NCBI RefSeq assembly: GCF_011927665.1
Contig: NZ_JAATJA010000005.1
Location: 62,001 to 126,000, forward strand
From: Desulfobaculum xiamenense
GTDB lineage: Bacteria > Desulfobacterota > Desulfovibrionia > Desulfovibrionales > Desulfovibrionaceae
Direction of reading: 5' to 3'
Length of the DNA: 64,000 bases
The position numbers and the translations under genes are program-made. Shown here in pieces: positions 43,259 to 54,422 of the stretch. How positions within the stretch are numbered: the stretch's first letter is position 1; the number at the start of each line of letters is the position of its first letter. Under the pieces are notes generated by a model, which worked only from the letters and a program-made list of their open reading frames with translations, ran no database searches and had not been told where the DNA came from.

Positions 43259-45265
43259 ATGCCCGAATCAGATACCCACGCCGTCCAAACGCCTGAACTA
43301 TCTGCCGAGAAAAAGGCCGCGCTCAAGCGGGTGATGTCCAAGGAGTCACGTTCGGGGCGCAAACTCGGCGGATTCTGGCGCGCGGTGGCGGATAGCCTTG
43401 GCGCGTTCATGGTCGTCTTCTACTTCTTCTCCATCGCGGGGCTCCCCATCGACACGCAGTTCAACCGGGGCGTCTATGTCCTGCTGACCTACGTCATGAT
43501 CCTCATCTGCTTCCCCATGTCCCGGCGTTCGCCGTCGTCGCGTCCATCGGCGGCGGACCTCGCGCTGGTGGCGCTGGCGCTAGTCACCGTCGGCTACTAC
43601 ATGCTGGAATTCGAGGCGTTCAACTACCGCTCCGGCAACGAATCCATGGCGGACATCTGGATCAGCGGCCTCGGGGTACTGCTTTCGCTGGAGGTCTGCC
43701 GCCGGGTGCTTGGCTGGTCCATGACCTTCGTCGGCGTGGCGTTTCTGGCCTATGGCGTCTTCGGCCCCTACTTTCCGGACCTCTTCGCCCACCGGGGCTT
43801 CAGCGTTGAGCGCATGGCCGTGACGCTGTTCATGGAGCAGGACGGCGTATTCGGGGTGATGGCCAATGTGCTTGTGACCTACGTCATCCTGTTCATCTTC
43901 TTCGGCTCGTTCATGCAGAAATCGGGCGTGGGGAAATTCTTCATCGACTGGCCGCTGGCGCTGGCGGGCCGCTCCGTGGGCGGTCCGGCCAAGGTCGCGG
44001 TCATCGCCTCGGCCTTCTTCGGTTCGGTCTCCGGCTCGGCCATCGCCAACACCGTCTCCACCGGCACCTTCACCATTCCGCTCATGAAGCGCGCAGGGTT
44101 CCGCCGCCACGTGGCGGGGGCCATAGAACCCTCGGCCTCCATCGGCGGCATGTTCATGCCCCCCATCATGGGCGCGGGCGGCTTCCTCATGGCCGAACTA
44201 ACCGAAGTGCCCTACGTGGACATCATGAAGATGGCCATCTTCCCGGCGCTGCTCTACTTCTTCTCCGTCCTGTCCATGATCCACTTCGAGGCGCGCAAGC
44301 ATGACATCCGCGGCCTCGTGGACGAGGACTTCGAACCGGCCTCCGTGATCTTCCGGCGGCACTGGTACAAGTCCATCCCGCTCCTGATCATCGTGGTGCT
44401 CATGCTGCTCGGCTATTCGCCGGGCATGTCGGCATTCTGGGCCACGGTGTCCTGCATCGCCATTAGCTGGACGGACAGGCAGTACCGAATGGGAATCCGG
44501 GAAATCTGGGAAGCGACAGTCAACGGTGCCCGCGCGACGCTGGTCATCGGCGCGACGGTGGGCGTCATCGGCATCATCGTCGGCACCATCAGCCTCACCG
44601 GCATCGGGCTCAAGTTCTCGGACATCATCATCTCGCTGTCCGGCGGGAACCTACCGCTATCCATCGTGCTCATCGGGCTGGCCTCGCTGGTGCTGGGCAT
44701 GGGCGTTCCAGTCACGGCAAGCTACCTCATCACCGCGTCCCTCGCCGTTCCGGCCATGGTCCAGATGCTCGATGCGGCAGGCATTGCGGGGCACACGGCC
44801 ACGAGCATGGTCATCGCCTCGCACATGATCGTCTACTGGTTCAGCCAGGACTCGAACATCACGCCGCCGGTATGCGTGGCGGCTTACGCGGGTGCGGCCA
44901 TCGCGGGGTCCGACCCATGGCGCACGGGCTGGACGGCCTTCAAGTTCGCCAAGCTCCTCTACGTGGTGCCCTTCCTGTTCGCCTTCGAACCGGCAATCCT
45001 GCTCTACGGATCGTTCATCGAGGTCTGCATGGCCTTCACCAGCGCGGTGATCGGAACACTGGCCTTCTCCGCGCTGACCATGGGCTACCTCATCCGACGA
45101 ACGACACTCGTCGAATGGCTGATCTTCGCGCTAGGCACGTTCCTGTGCTACCACCCGCACCACGTGTACAACGTCGTCGGGGTCAGCGTAGTTGGGCTGG
45201 TCTATCTGATGCAGAAATACAAGAACAGGCGCGATAGCCGGAACATGAACGAGGCTCCGGCCTGA
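43259..45265 (+). CDS. TRAP transporter fused permease (4TM-12TM, TAXI type)
   Basis: A 668-residue inner-membrane permease with the small (DctQ-like) and large (DctM-like) subunits fused: four helices in residues 35-160, then the large domain with FFGSVSGSAIANTVSTGTFTIPLMKR near residue 265, IGGMFMPPIMGAGGF near residue 300 and a mirrored second half. Uses a sodium gradient. The start at 43259 has GGAG seven bases upstream and follows the binding-protein gene by 111 bp. The solute is not identifiable from the sequence. Confidence 0.93.
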   Translation: MPESDTHAVQTPELSAEKKAALKRVMSKESRSGRKLGGFWRAVADSLGAFMVVFYFFSIAGLPIDTQFNRGVYVLLTYVMILICFPMSRRSPSSRPSAADLALVALALVTVGYYMLEFEAFNYRSGNESMADIWISGLGVLLSLEVCRRVLGWSMTFVGVAFLAYGVFGPYFPDLFAHRGFSVERMAVTLFMEQDGVFGVMANVLVTYVILFIFFGSFMQKSGVGKFFIDWPLALAGRSVGGPAKVAVIASAFFGSVSGSAIANTVSTGTFTIPLMKRAGFRRHVAGAIEPSASIGGMFMPPIMGAGGFLMAELTEVPYVDIMKMAIFPALLYFFSVLSMIHFEARKHDIRGLVDEDFEPASVIFRRHWYKSIPLLIIVVLMLLGYSPGMSAFWATVSCIAISWTDRQYRMGIREIWEATVNGARATLVIGATVGVIGIIVGTISLTGIGLKFSDIIISLSGGNLPLSIVLIGLASLVLGMGVPVTASYLITASLAVPAMVQMLDAAGIAGHTATSMVIASHMIVYWFSQDSNITPPVCVAAYAGAAIAGSDPWRTGWTAFKFAKLLYVVPFLFAFEPAILLYGSFIEVCMAFTSAVIGTLAFSALTMGYLIRRTTLVEWLIFALGTFLCYHPHHVYNVVGVSVVGLVYLMQKYKNRRDSRNMNEAPA

Positions 45266-45291
45266 TCGCGCCTGCGTGAATGCGGAAGGGG

Positions 45292-45744
45292 CTAGGCGGG
45301 CAGTTCGTCCGTCTGGCGCATGGCCTCGAAGAGCACGATGCCAGCGGACGTGGAGAGGTTCAGGCTGCGAACCTGACCGCGAATGGGAATGTTGACACAC
45401 TGTCCAGCGGCCTCGACGACCTCGGCAGGCAGTCCGCGCGTCTCAGGGCCGAAGACGAGAATGTCGCCGCTACGGTAGGCGAAACGGTCATAGCGCTCGC
45501 CACGCCGGGAGCTGGTGCACACCAGCCGACGGCCATTGGCGTAGGCGAGAAAGGACGACCAGTCCGGGTGGACGGTCACGTTGACGTGGGGCCAGTAATC
45601 GAGCCCCGCCCGCTTGAGGTAGCGGTCATCAAGGCTGAAGCCGAGCGGCTCCACAAGATGCAGGGGCGTGCCGGTACCGGCGCACAACCGCGCGATGTTT
45701 CCGGTATTCGGCGGAATCTCGGGTTCGTAGAGCACTATTTCCAT
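45292..45744 (-). CDS. trmL: tRNA (cytidine/uridine-34-2'-O)-methyltransferase TrmL
   Basis: A 150-residue SPOUT methyltransferase, the minimal TrmL size. Visible motifs: PEIPPNTGNIARLCAGTG at the N-terminus, LVFGPETRGLP near residue 98 and the knot IPIRGQVRSLNLSTSAGIVLFEA near residues 118-140. It 2'-O-methylates the wobble base of tRNA-Leu isoacceptors. GGAGG lies seven bases before the ATG at 45744. It faces the permease gene convergently with 26 bp between stops. Confidence 0.93.
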   Translation of the reverse strand: MEIVLYEPEIPPNTGNIARLCAGTGTPLHLVEPLGFSLDDRYLKRAGLDYWPHVNVTVHPDWSSFLAYANGRRLVCTSSRRGERYDRFAYRSGDILVFGPETRGLPAEVVEAAGQCVNIPIRGQVRSLNLSTSAGIVLFEAMRQTDELPA

Positions 45745-45969
45745 GATTGTTCCTCCGGCCCGGTCGGGCCACTCGCCGTGTACAGACAAACGCCTCGACG
45801 TGCAAGCATGCGAGCGCGAAGCGCAGCACCATCCGCACATGCAGGCGGATTCGCCTTGTCCGAAAAATGCGGCGCGTCTCACAGCGTCCGATGCCCGCCC
45901 AAATGCCTACCAACGGCACTCACATCCGCCATCCCGCGTCCACCGACCAACTCGCCGGCCACAAACGAA

Positions 45970-45998
45970 AAGAAGCCGCGACACTGTCGCGGCTTCTT
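45970..45998 (-). terminator. Terminator of tRNA-Val copy 1
   Basis: A perfect inverted repeat AAGAAGCCGCGACA / TGTCGCGGCTTCTT ten bases behind the tRNA, with TTTCGTTTGT after it on the minus strand. Confidence 0.8.
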
Positions 45999-46007
45999 GA
46001 ATTTCGA

Positions 46008-46084
<77 letters not shown>

Positions 46085-46592
46085 GTTCGATGCGATCCGC
46101 TTTCCAGCGGCTCGATGGACGCTTTTTGTCCTAAAACCGCCACAGTGTCAACAGAAAATTTCCATGATGGTCAACTCTTTTGCCGCAGGCGTTCCCCGTC
46201 CCACTCGCCCCTCGCTCGCTCGTCTGCACCGCCGTCGGACTCATGGCATCTTTTTTTGATCACCATCACGATTCGCCAGTCCACCGCGTTCATATTTTGG
46301 GCCGCCAAAAGCTCGACTCTTCGCTTTTTTCCAACAATTCGAAACTTCCTTCATTTTAGCCACACCAAAAACGAACGAAGTTCGAGAAACAGCCTTTTTT
46401 AGACACGCTATTGGAAAAAAATTCGTTTTCGTGTAGCCTCCAACGCTTCACGAGATCGTCCGCTTGGAAAATCTCCTGAAAAATCGGCATGTCCGCAACG
46501 CTTTTCGCCGCTGAACATTCTTCTGGGCGGCCGAGCGTCCCGGCCCGCACAGCGCGCCTCATACTCACCCTTTCACCACAAAGGAAGTGTCC
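46085..46592. other. AT-rich intergenic region before putP
   Basis: About 500 bp, clearly AT-richer than the surroundings at 46220-46430, with no supported gene. It contains a short palindrome CGAAC-GAA-GTTCG (46371-46383) and T/A runs. It is presumably the promoter region of both the tRNA-Val copy (minus) and putP (plus); I could not choose a convincing -35/-10 pair. Confidence 0.5.
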
Positions 46593-48065
46593 ATGATCCA
46601 GATCGAGACCATCCTGACCTTCTTCGTCTACCTGCTCTTTCTGCTGGCTGTAGGATGGTTCTTCTACAACCGCACCACCAACATCGAGGGCTACATCCTC
46701 GGCGGTCGCGGACTCGGTAGCTGGGTGACGGCGCTTTCGGCGCAGGCCAGCGACATGAGCGGATGGCTGCTCATGGGGCTGCCCGGCGCGGTGTATCTCG
46801 GCGGCATGAATGAGGCGTGGATCGCCATCGGCCTCTTCGTGGGCACGGCCCTGAACTGGATATTCGTGTCCTCGCGCCTGCGCGTGTACACCCAGCTGAC
46901 GGAGACACTGACCCTGTCGTCCTTCTTCGAAAACCGCTTTCAGGATCCCACCAGCCTGCTGCGCGTTGGCTCGTCGGTGATCATCCTCATATTCTTCACC
47001 ATCTATTCCTCGTCCGGCCTTGTAGCGGCGGGTAAGCTCTTCGAATCCGTCTTCAGCGTGGACTACACCGTGGCCGTCATCACCGGCGCGGTGGTCATTG
47101 TGGCCTACACCTTCCTTGGCGGCTTCATGGCCGTGTGCTGGACGGACTTCTTCCAGGGCGCGCTCATGCTCTTCGCCATCGTCGTCGTGCCGACCATGGG
47201 CATCGCCCACAACGGTGGCATCTCAGCCATCGAGGCCGACATGATGGCCAAGAACATCGCCACCGGCCTGTTCACGGACGGCTCTGGCAAGGCGCTGTCC
47301 ATCCTCGCCATCATCTCGACCATGGCATGGGGACTGGGCTACTTCGGCCAGCCGCACATCCTCGCCCGCTTCATGGGCATCCGCTCCGTTCGCGAGCTGC
47401 CCAAAGCCACGGCCATCGCGCTGGTGTGGGTGCTCATCTCCCTCGCAGGCGCGGTGATGGTCGGCATGATCGCCATCCCCATGTACGAGGGCCTCACCGG
47501 CGGCGAACAGGAAAAGGTCTTCATCTACATGATCGCCAAACTGTTCAATCCGTGGGTGGGCGGCGTGCTGCTGGCGGCCATTCTCTCCGCCATCATGTCC
47601 ACCATCGACTCCCAGCTCCTCGTGTCGTCCTCCGCGCTTACCGAGGACTTCTACAAGAAAATCCTGCGCCGCGAGGCCTCCGACAAGGAGCTCATGCTCG
47701 TCGGCAGACTGTGCGTGCTCATCATCTCGGCCATCGCCCTGAGCATGGCCCTGAACCCCAGCAACACCATCCTCGGCCTCGTGGCCTACGCATGGGGCGG
47801 CTTCGGCGCGGCCTTCGGCCCGGTGGTGCTCTTCGCCCTGTTCAGCCGCAGGACGACGTGGAAGTCCGCCCTCGCGGGCATGATCGTCGGCACGCTGGTA
47901 CTCGTGTTCTGGAAGGAAGCGGGTCTCGGCGCGAAGATGTACGAGATCGTCCCCGGCTTCGTGGCCAACTTCATGACCATGTTCCTCATCGACACCTTCC
48001 TGCCCCAGAAGGACACCGCCATCCTCGCCCAGTACGAGGACATGAAGCGCGACCTCAAGGCCTAG
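46593..48065 (+). CDS. putP: PutP-type sodium/proline symporter
   Basis: A 490-residue sodium:solute symporter with about 13 membrane helices. The PutP signature is clear: GYILGGRGLGSWVTALSAQASDMSGWLLMGLPG split across residues 33-66 and GLGYFGQPHILARFMG near residue 250, with SAIMSTIDSQLLVSSS near residue 335. It imports proline, as nutrient or osmoprotectant, with Na+. The ATG at 46593 has AAGGA seven bases upstream. The gene is a monocistron bracketed by two identical tRNA-Val genes and ended by a strong terminator. Confidence 0.93.
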   Translation: MIQIETILTFFVYLLFLLAVGWFFYNRTTNIEGYILGGRGLGSWVTALSAQASDMSGWLLMGLPGAVYLGGMNEAWIAIGLFVGTALNWIFVSSRLRVYTQLTETLTLSSFFENRFQDPTSLLRVGSSVIILIFFTIYSSSGLVAAGKLFESVFSVDYTVAVITGAVVIVAYTFLGGFMAVCWTDFFQGALMLFAIVVVPTMGIAHNGGISAIEADMMAKNIATGLFTDGSGKALSILAIISTMAWGLGYFGQPHILARFMGIRSVRELPKATAIALVWVLISLAGAVMVGMIAIPMYEGLTGGEQEKVFIYMIAKLFNPWVGGVLLAAILSAIMSTIDSQLLVSSSALTEDFYKKILRREASDKELMLVGRLCVLIISAIALSMALNPSNTILGLVAYAWGGFGAAFGPVVLFALFSRRTTWKSALAGMIVGTLVLVFWKEAGLGAKMYEIVPGFVANFMTMFLIDTFLPQKDTAILAQYEDMKRDLKA

Positions 48066-48088
48066 CGTACGACAAACGACCACTTCGA

Positions 48089-48120
48089 GGGGCTGCCGGA
48101 AACGGCGGCCCCTTTTCTTT
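48089..48120 (+). terminator. Terminator of putP
   Basis: Stem GGGGCTGCCG / CGGCGGCCCC with a GAAA loop and TTTTCTTT tail, 23 bases after the stop. Confidence 0.85.
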
Positions 48121-48209
48121 GGAAAAGCTCACGATGGGAAGAGGAGTGGATGAAGAACGGAAAATGGACGGCGCACGGCCCATACGTCCGCACAGACGCA
48201 GGTCACGAC

Positions 48210-48243
48210 AAAAAGCCTCCCCCGCCGTTCGGCGAGAGAGGCT
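48210..48243 (-). terminator. Terminator of tRNA-Val copy 2
   Basis: On the minus strand a GCCTC...CGCCG / CGGCG...GAGGC stem is followed by TTTTT, about 15 bases behind the tRNA. It is unrelated in sequence to the terminator of copy 1. Confidence 0.75.
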
Positions 48244-48257
48244 TGCTAGGCTTTCGG

Positions 48258-48334
<77 letters not shown>

Positions 48335-48470
48335 ACATTCATCCCGTGAAGGATGCCGCACAAGGACCGCGAAACGTACGCCAGCGGCGCGCAAACACGT
48401 TCCCGTTGCGGGAATCGGTAGATAGCCCTGCGCCCCCTCACGGTCAAGCATTTTTTCCCGACACATGAAA

Positions 48471-48503
48471 AAAGTCCGTCTTTTTCCCGTTTTGACGGAC
48501 TTT
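48471..48503. repeat. Inverted repeat upstream of rfbB
   Basis: Perfect 10-bp arms AAAGTCCGTC (48471-48480) and GACGGACTTT (48494-48503) with a 13-base T-rich loop, 130 bp before rfbB. A TTGACG -35-like hexamer overlaps the right arm, so it could be an operator or an upstream terminator. Confidence 0.4.
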
Positions 48504-48632
48504 GCCAGCGGACGATTTTGCGCTAGTGTTGCCCGGCGCGCCGGGACGACCAGCCCCGGCACCCGGTCCGCCCTCCAAAGGCGGCGCAGGCGCTCCCGCG
48601 CCCTCGAAACAACGCAACTGGAAGGATTGTTC

Positions 48633-49658
48633 ATGAAGATTCTCGTCACCGGTGGCTGCGGCTTCATCGGTACCAATTTCATCTACTACATGCTCGGGAC
48701 CTATCCGGACGTGGAGATCGTCAATCTCGACAAGCTGACCTACGCCGGAAACAGGGCCAACATGGCTCCACTTGAGCAATCGCCCATGGGGACGCGGCAC
48801 ACCTTCGTCCGCGCCGACATTGCGGACCCCGTCGCGGTGCGCGCCATCCTCGCCGACCACAAGCCGGACGCCGTGGTCAACTTCGCCGCAGAGTCCCACG
48901 TGGACCGCTCCATCCACGATCCGGCCCCCTTCGTGACCACCAACGTGATGGGCGTGCAGACGCTACTCACCGCGGCCATGGAGGCGAACATCGAGCGCTT
49001 CGTGCACATTTCCACCGACGAGGTCTACGGCTCCCTCACGCCCGAGGACCCCGCCTTCACCGAAGACAACCACCTACGCCCCAACAGCCCCTACTCGGCG
49101 TCCAAGGCTTCGGCGGACCTCTTCGTGCGCGCCTTCTGGAAGACCTACGGCTTCCCGGCCGTGGTCACGCGCTGTTCCAACAACTACGGCCCGTGGCAGT
49201 TCCCCGAGAAGCTCATCCCGCTCATGATCAAGCTCGCCGAGGAAGGCCAGCCGCTCCCCATCTACGGCGACGGCATGCAGGTGCGCGACTGGATCTTCGT
49301 CACCGACCACTGCCGTGGCGTAGACATGGCACTTCGCAACGGCCGCCCCGGAGCCATCTACAACTTCGGCGGCAACGCGGAGAAGCCCAACATCGACGTG
49401 GTGCACTCCATCCTCGCCGCCATGGGCAGGCCCGAGACCCTCGTCACCCACGTGAAGGACCGCCCCGGCCACGACAGGCGCTACGCCATGAACTACAGCC
49501 TCGCCCACCGCGAACTCGGCTTCGAGCCGCTCTACGACTTCGAGCGTGGCCTGCGCGAGACGCTGGACTGGTACGCCGCCAATCGCGAGTGGCGCGACAA
49601 GGTCGCAAGCGGCGAATACAGAACCTTCATGGACGCCTGGTACGGAGAGCGCAAATGA
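48633..49658 (+). CDS. rfbB: dTDP-glucose 4,6-dehydratase
   Basis: A 341-residue NAD-dependent short-chain dehydrogenase/reductase of the extended class, making dTDP-4-keto-6-deoxyglucose. NAD site TGGCGFIG at residues 6-13; HISTDEVYGSL gives the catalytic Asp-Glu pair; YSASKAS gives the catalytic Tyr-Lys; the RCSNNYGPWQFPEK segment near residue 185 is diagnostic of RfbB/RmlB. GGAAGGA precedes the ATG. Its stop overlaps the rfbD start (ATGA). Confidence 0.94.
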   Translation: MKILVTGGCGFIGTNFIYYMLGTYPDVEIVNLDKLTYAGNRANMAPLEQSPMGTRHTFVRADIADPVAVRAILADHKPDAVVNFAAESHVDRSIHDPAPFVTTNVMGVQTLLTAAMEANIERFVHISTDEVYGSLTPEDPAFTEDNHLRPNSPYSASKASADLFVRAFWKTYGFPAVVTRCSNNYGPWQFPEKLIPLMIKLAEEGQPLPIYGDGMQVRDWIFVTDHCRGVDMALRNGRPGAIYNFGGNAEKPNIDVVHSILAAMGRPETLVTHVKDRPGHDRRYAMNYSLAHRELGFEPLYDFERGLRETLDWYAANREWRDKVASGEYRTFMDAWYGERK

Positions 49659-50542
49659 GCGAAGGCGATTCACGCAAGGCGCTGGTCTTCGGCGGCCGCT
49701 CCGGCCTGCTCGGCATGACGCTGGCCCGCACGCTCGAAAACGCCGGATGGACGGTCAGCGTGACCGGCCGCCCGGAAGAGTGGGCCTACGACGTCGAATC
49801 CCTTCGCGCGTTCATCGCCTCCGAAGCGCCAGACGCCGTCTTCAACACATGGGCCTACACGCAGGTCGATCTGGCCGAGGACGAACCCAACGAGGCCCGG
49901 CGCGTCAACGCCGTGCTTCCGGGCATCATCGGCCGCGCCATGCGCGACATGTCCGCCGCGCTCGTCCACTACTCCACGGACTTCGTGTTCGACGGAAAGA
50001 AGGGCGCGCCCTACACGGAGGACGACGCCACTGCTCCCCAGTCCGCCTACGGGCGCACCAAGCTTGAAGGCGAGACAGCGCTTACGGCCGCAGGGCTTGC
50101 ACGGCTCATCATCATCCGCACGGCGTGGCTCTTCGGCCCCGGCAAGAAGAACTTCGTACACACCATGCTGAACCTGTGCGCCACGCGCGACAGCCTCGGC
50201 GTGGTGCACGATCAGGTCGGCTCGCCGACCTACACCCCGGATCTGGCCGCCTACTCGCTGGCGCTTTTGGAGAGCGGAGCATCCGGCATCTTCCATGTCG
50301 TCAACTCCGGGCGCGCGAGCTGGTGCGAACTGGCCTGCGAAGCCGTGCGCTCCGCTGGCCTGCCCTGCACGATGACGCCCATCGCCTCCGCCGAATACCC
50401 GCAGAAGGCCACGCGCCCGGCCTTCTCCGTGCTCGACACCTCACGCTTCACCGCGGCCACGGGCATCACCCCGCGGCCATGGCTGCAAGCCGTGCAGGAA
50501 TACGTCTACCGCGAAACGGCCGACGACACGGCCGACGAATGA
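49655..50542 (+). CDS. rfbD: dTDP-4-dehydrorhamnose reductase
   Basis: A 295-residue RmlD-type reductase for the last step of dTDP-L-rhamnose synthesis. GGRSGLLG is the nucleotide site, STDFVFDG follows in the core, and YGRTKLEGE supplies the catalytic Tyr-x3-Lys. Coupled to rfbB by a four-base overlap. The usual companions rfbA (thymidylyltransferase) and rfbC (epimerase) are not in the window, so either they lie elsewhere or the pair feeds another 6-deoxysugar. Confidence 0.9.
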   Translation: MSEGDSRKALVFGGRSGLLGMTLARTLENAGWTVSVTGRPEEWAYDVESLRAFIASEAPDAVFNTWAYTQVDLAEDEPNEARRVNAVLPGIIGRAMRDMSAALVHYSTDFVFDGKKGAPYTEDDATAPQSAYGRTKLEGETALTAAGLARLIIIRTAWLFGPGKKNFVHTMLNLCATRDSLGVVHDQVGSPTYTPDLAAYSLALLESGASGIFHVVNSGRASWCELACEAVRSAGLPCTMTPIASAEYPQKATRPAFSVLDTSRFTAATGITPRPWLQAVQEYVYRETADDTADE

Positions 50543-50549
50543 GTCACGC

Positions 50550-50577
50550 CGCGTCGCGGTCCACGGGCCGCGACGCG
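50550..50577. terminator. Hairpin between rfbD and hrcA
   Basis: A perfect 10-bp stem (CGCGTCGCGG and complement) with an eight-base loop and no T run, ending 14 bases before the hrcA start. It overlaps the hrcA leader and could limit read-through from rfbBD. Confidence 0.5.
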
Positions 50578-50591
50578 CAGGAAAGCCGCAT

Positions 50592-51620
50592 ATGCCATTG
50601 AGCACACGTGAAACGACAGTCCTGACCACCATCGTCGAGGACTACATCAGCAAGGCCCAGCCGCTCGGCTCCCGACATGTCGCGCGCCGCTGCGGCCTCG
50701 GCCTTTCCGCGGCCAGCATCCGCAACACCATGGCCGACCTCACGGACAAGGGCTTCCTCGAACAGCCGCACACCTCGGCGGGGCGCATCCCCACGCCGCT
50801 GGCCTTCCGGCTGTATCTGGATACCGTGCTCACCCCGCCGGAAATTACCCCGCAGGAACGGGCCGTCATCCGCACCGGCCTCGACAACGCGGGGTTGGAA
50901 CTGGACGACATCCTGCGGCAGTGTTCGCGCCTGCTGGCCACGCTTTCGCAGCAGGTGAGCATGGTGCTCGCTCCGGCGCATGCCGACGTGCGCTGGCGTA
51001 GCCTCGACTTCGTGCCCGTGCGCAAGGGGCTGGTCATGGCCGTGCTGGTCATGGAGGGCGATATGGTCGAACATCGCCTCGTGTCCGTGGAGAACCACGT
51101 CACGCGAGACGACCTCACGGCCTTCAGCAACTTCCTGAATCACCACTACGCGGGCATGACGCTCACCGAAGCGCGCGCCCATATCCTCGTAGACCTCGAA
51201 TACGCCCAGCGCCGGTTGGACAGGCTCTATCATCAAGCGCTACGCCTCGCCCGCGACACCTTCGAACCGGGAGCCAAGCGCGACTTCTTCTTCGACGGCA
51301 CGGCGCATGTGCTCACGCAGCCGGAATTCGCCAACGCCGAAACCATGCGCCAACTGCTGCACATGCTGGAGGAGCGCTCGCGTCTTCTCGACCTGCTCGA
51401 CGGCACCATCGACGCCGGACGCACCACCATCACCTTCGCCCGGCACGACGCCCCGGAAGGCGCGAATCCCTACGGTCTCATCTCCGCCCCCTTCGGCGCG
51501 GCGGACGAGAGCAAGGGCGCGCTCGGCATCATCGGCCCCCTGCGCATGGACTACGCAAGAATCCTTCCGGTGGTTGACTTCACGGCTCGAATGCTTACAG
51601 AACTCCTCAGCAATCGCTAA
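50592..51620 (+). CDS. hrcA: Heat-inducible transcription repressor HrcA
   Basis: A 342-residue HrcA. The N-terminal winged helix includes YISKAQPLGSRHVARRCGLGLSAASIRNTMADL split over residues 18-50 and LEQPHTSAGRIPT near residue 56; the rest is the GAF-like dimer domain. HrcA normally binds CIRCE palindromes (TTAGCACTC-N9-GAGTGCTAA) at heat-shock operons. I find no CIRCE before hrcA, grpE or dnaK in this window, so targets probably lie elsewhere (for example groESL). AGGAAA precedes the ATG; grpE follows 42 bp on. Confidence 0.94.
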   Translation: MPLSTRETTVLTTIVEDYISKAQPLGSRHVARRCGLGLSAASIRNTMADLTDKGFLEQPHTSAGRIPTPLAFRLYLDTVLTPPEITPQERAVIRTGLDNAGLELDDILRQCSRLLATLSQQVSMVLAPAHADVRWRSLDFVPVRKGLVMAVLVMEGDMVEHRLVSVENHVTRDDLTAFSNFLNHHYAGMTLTEARAHILVDLEYAQRRLDRLYHQALRLARDTFEPGAKRDFFFDGTAHVLTQPEFANAETMRQLLHMLEERSRLLDLLDGTIDAGRTTITFARHDAPEGANPYGLISAPFGAADESKGALGIIGPLRMDYARILPVVDFTARMLTELLSNR

Positions 51621-51662
51621 TAGCCAATCCCTGCACATTTCAGCGATCCCGGAGACCGCACA

Positions 51663-52238
51663 ATGACCATGGAAAAAGATATGGATACTGTCGAAATGAA
51701 CGAGACCACCGAAGCGGCCAACACCGACGCCGCCACCGAACTGACCCTCACGGATGAGGAGCTGCGCACCCTGTGCGCCGAACGCGTATGCCCCCAGTGC
51801 CCGGAAAAGGCCGAGATGGAGGACCAGCGTCTGCGCCTGCTGGCCGACATGGACAACACCCGCAAGCGCCTTGAGCGTGACAAGGACGAATTCCGCAAGT
51901 TCGCCACCGAAAAGGTGCTGGCGGACCTGCTCCCCGTCCTCGACAACCTCGACCTCGCCCTGAAGCACGCCCCCACCTCTGCCGAGTGCAAGAACTTCGT
52001 GCTCGGCGTGGATATGACCCGCAAGGCCTTCCTCGACGCGCTGTCCAAGCACGCCCTCGAACCCGTCGGCGAACTCGGCGAGGAGTTCTCCCCCGAGATT
52101 CACGAGGCCGTTGGCCAGGAAGAGCGCACGGACATGGAGCCCGGCCGCGTAGCCAACCTCTTGAACAGGGGCTACCGCTTAAATGGCCGCCTCCTGCGTC
52201 CGGCGATGGTCATGGTCAGCAAGGCCCCCGAGGCCTAG
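51663..52238 (+). CDS. grpE: Nucleotide-exchange factor GrpE
   Basis: A 191-residue GrpE, cofactor of DnaK. Acidic disordered N-terminus, long helix (about residues 40-90, EMEDQRLRLLADMDNTRKRLERDK in parts), then the beta domain ending GYRLNGRLLRPAMVMVSK. Three cysteines, C38, C43 and C46 (CAERVCPQC), sit at the start of the long helix, which is unusual for GrpE and might be redox or metal sensitive (inference). Located between hrcA and dnaK. Confidence 0.94.
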   Translation: MTMEKDMDTVEMNETTEAANTDAATELTLTDEELRTLCAERVCPQCPEKAEMEDQRLRLLADMDNTRKRLERDKDEFRKFATEKVLADLLPVLDNLDLALKHAPTSAECKNFVLGVDMTRKAFLDALSKHALEPVGELGEEFSPEIHEAVGQEERTDMEPGRVANLLNRGYRLNGRLLRPAMVMVSKAPEA

Positions 52239-52329
52239 CGTCCTTCCCGCCGCTCCGCTTCCGGTGAAAAAAATTGCACCTCCCCCTTTACAGGCGGATT
52301 TGGCGAATTATTTTCATCACCGAATGCGA

Positions 52330-52358
52330 TTGACCGCATCAGCAGACAAAAGATTATT
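52330..52358 (+). promoter_or_regulatory. Possible dnaK promoter
   Basis: TTGACC (52330-52335) and ATTATT (52353-52358) with a 17-bp spacer in the grpE-dnaK gap, just upstream of the GAGGAGG ribosome site. It could give dnaK its own transcript. Confidence 0.4.
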
Positions 52359-52382
52359 TTCCCCAAGAGGAGGACTTCAGAT

Positions 52383-54275
<1,893 letters not shown>

Positions 54276-54341
54276 CCGTCAAGGCATGCGCCACGGGCCT
54301 TCCGGCCCCGCGCTTGCCTTCGGATTCGAACGGGTATAGCT

Positions 54342-54373
54342 TGGCCTGTCCGCTCATATGGGCGGACAGGCCA
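54342..54373 (+). terminator. Terminator of the hrcA-grpE-dnaK cluster
   Basis: A perfect 12-bp stem (TGGCCTGTCCGC and complement), eight-base loop, then TCTTTAT, 67 bases after dnaK. Confidence 0.75.
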
Positions 54374-54422
54374 TCTTTATATGCCGCGTCTTGCGGCGAC
54401 ACCCCGAACTCCCACAGAGCCG

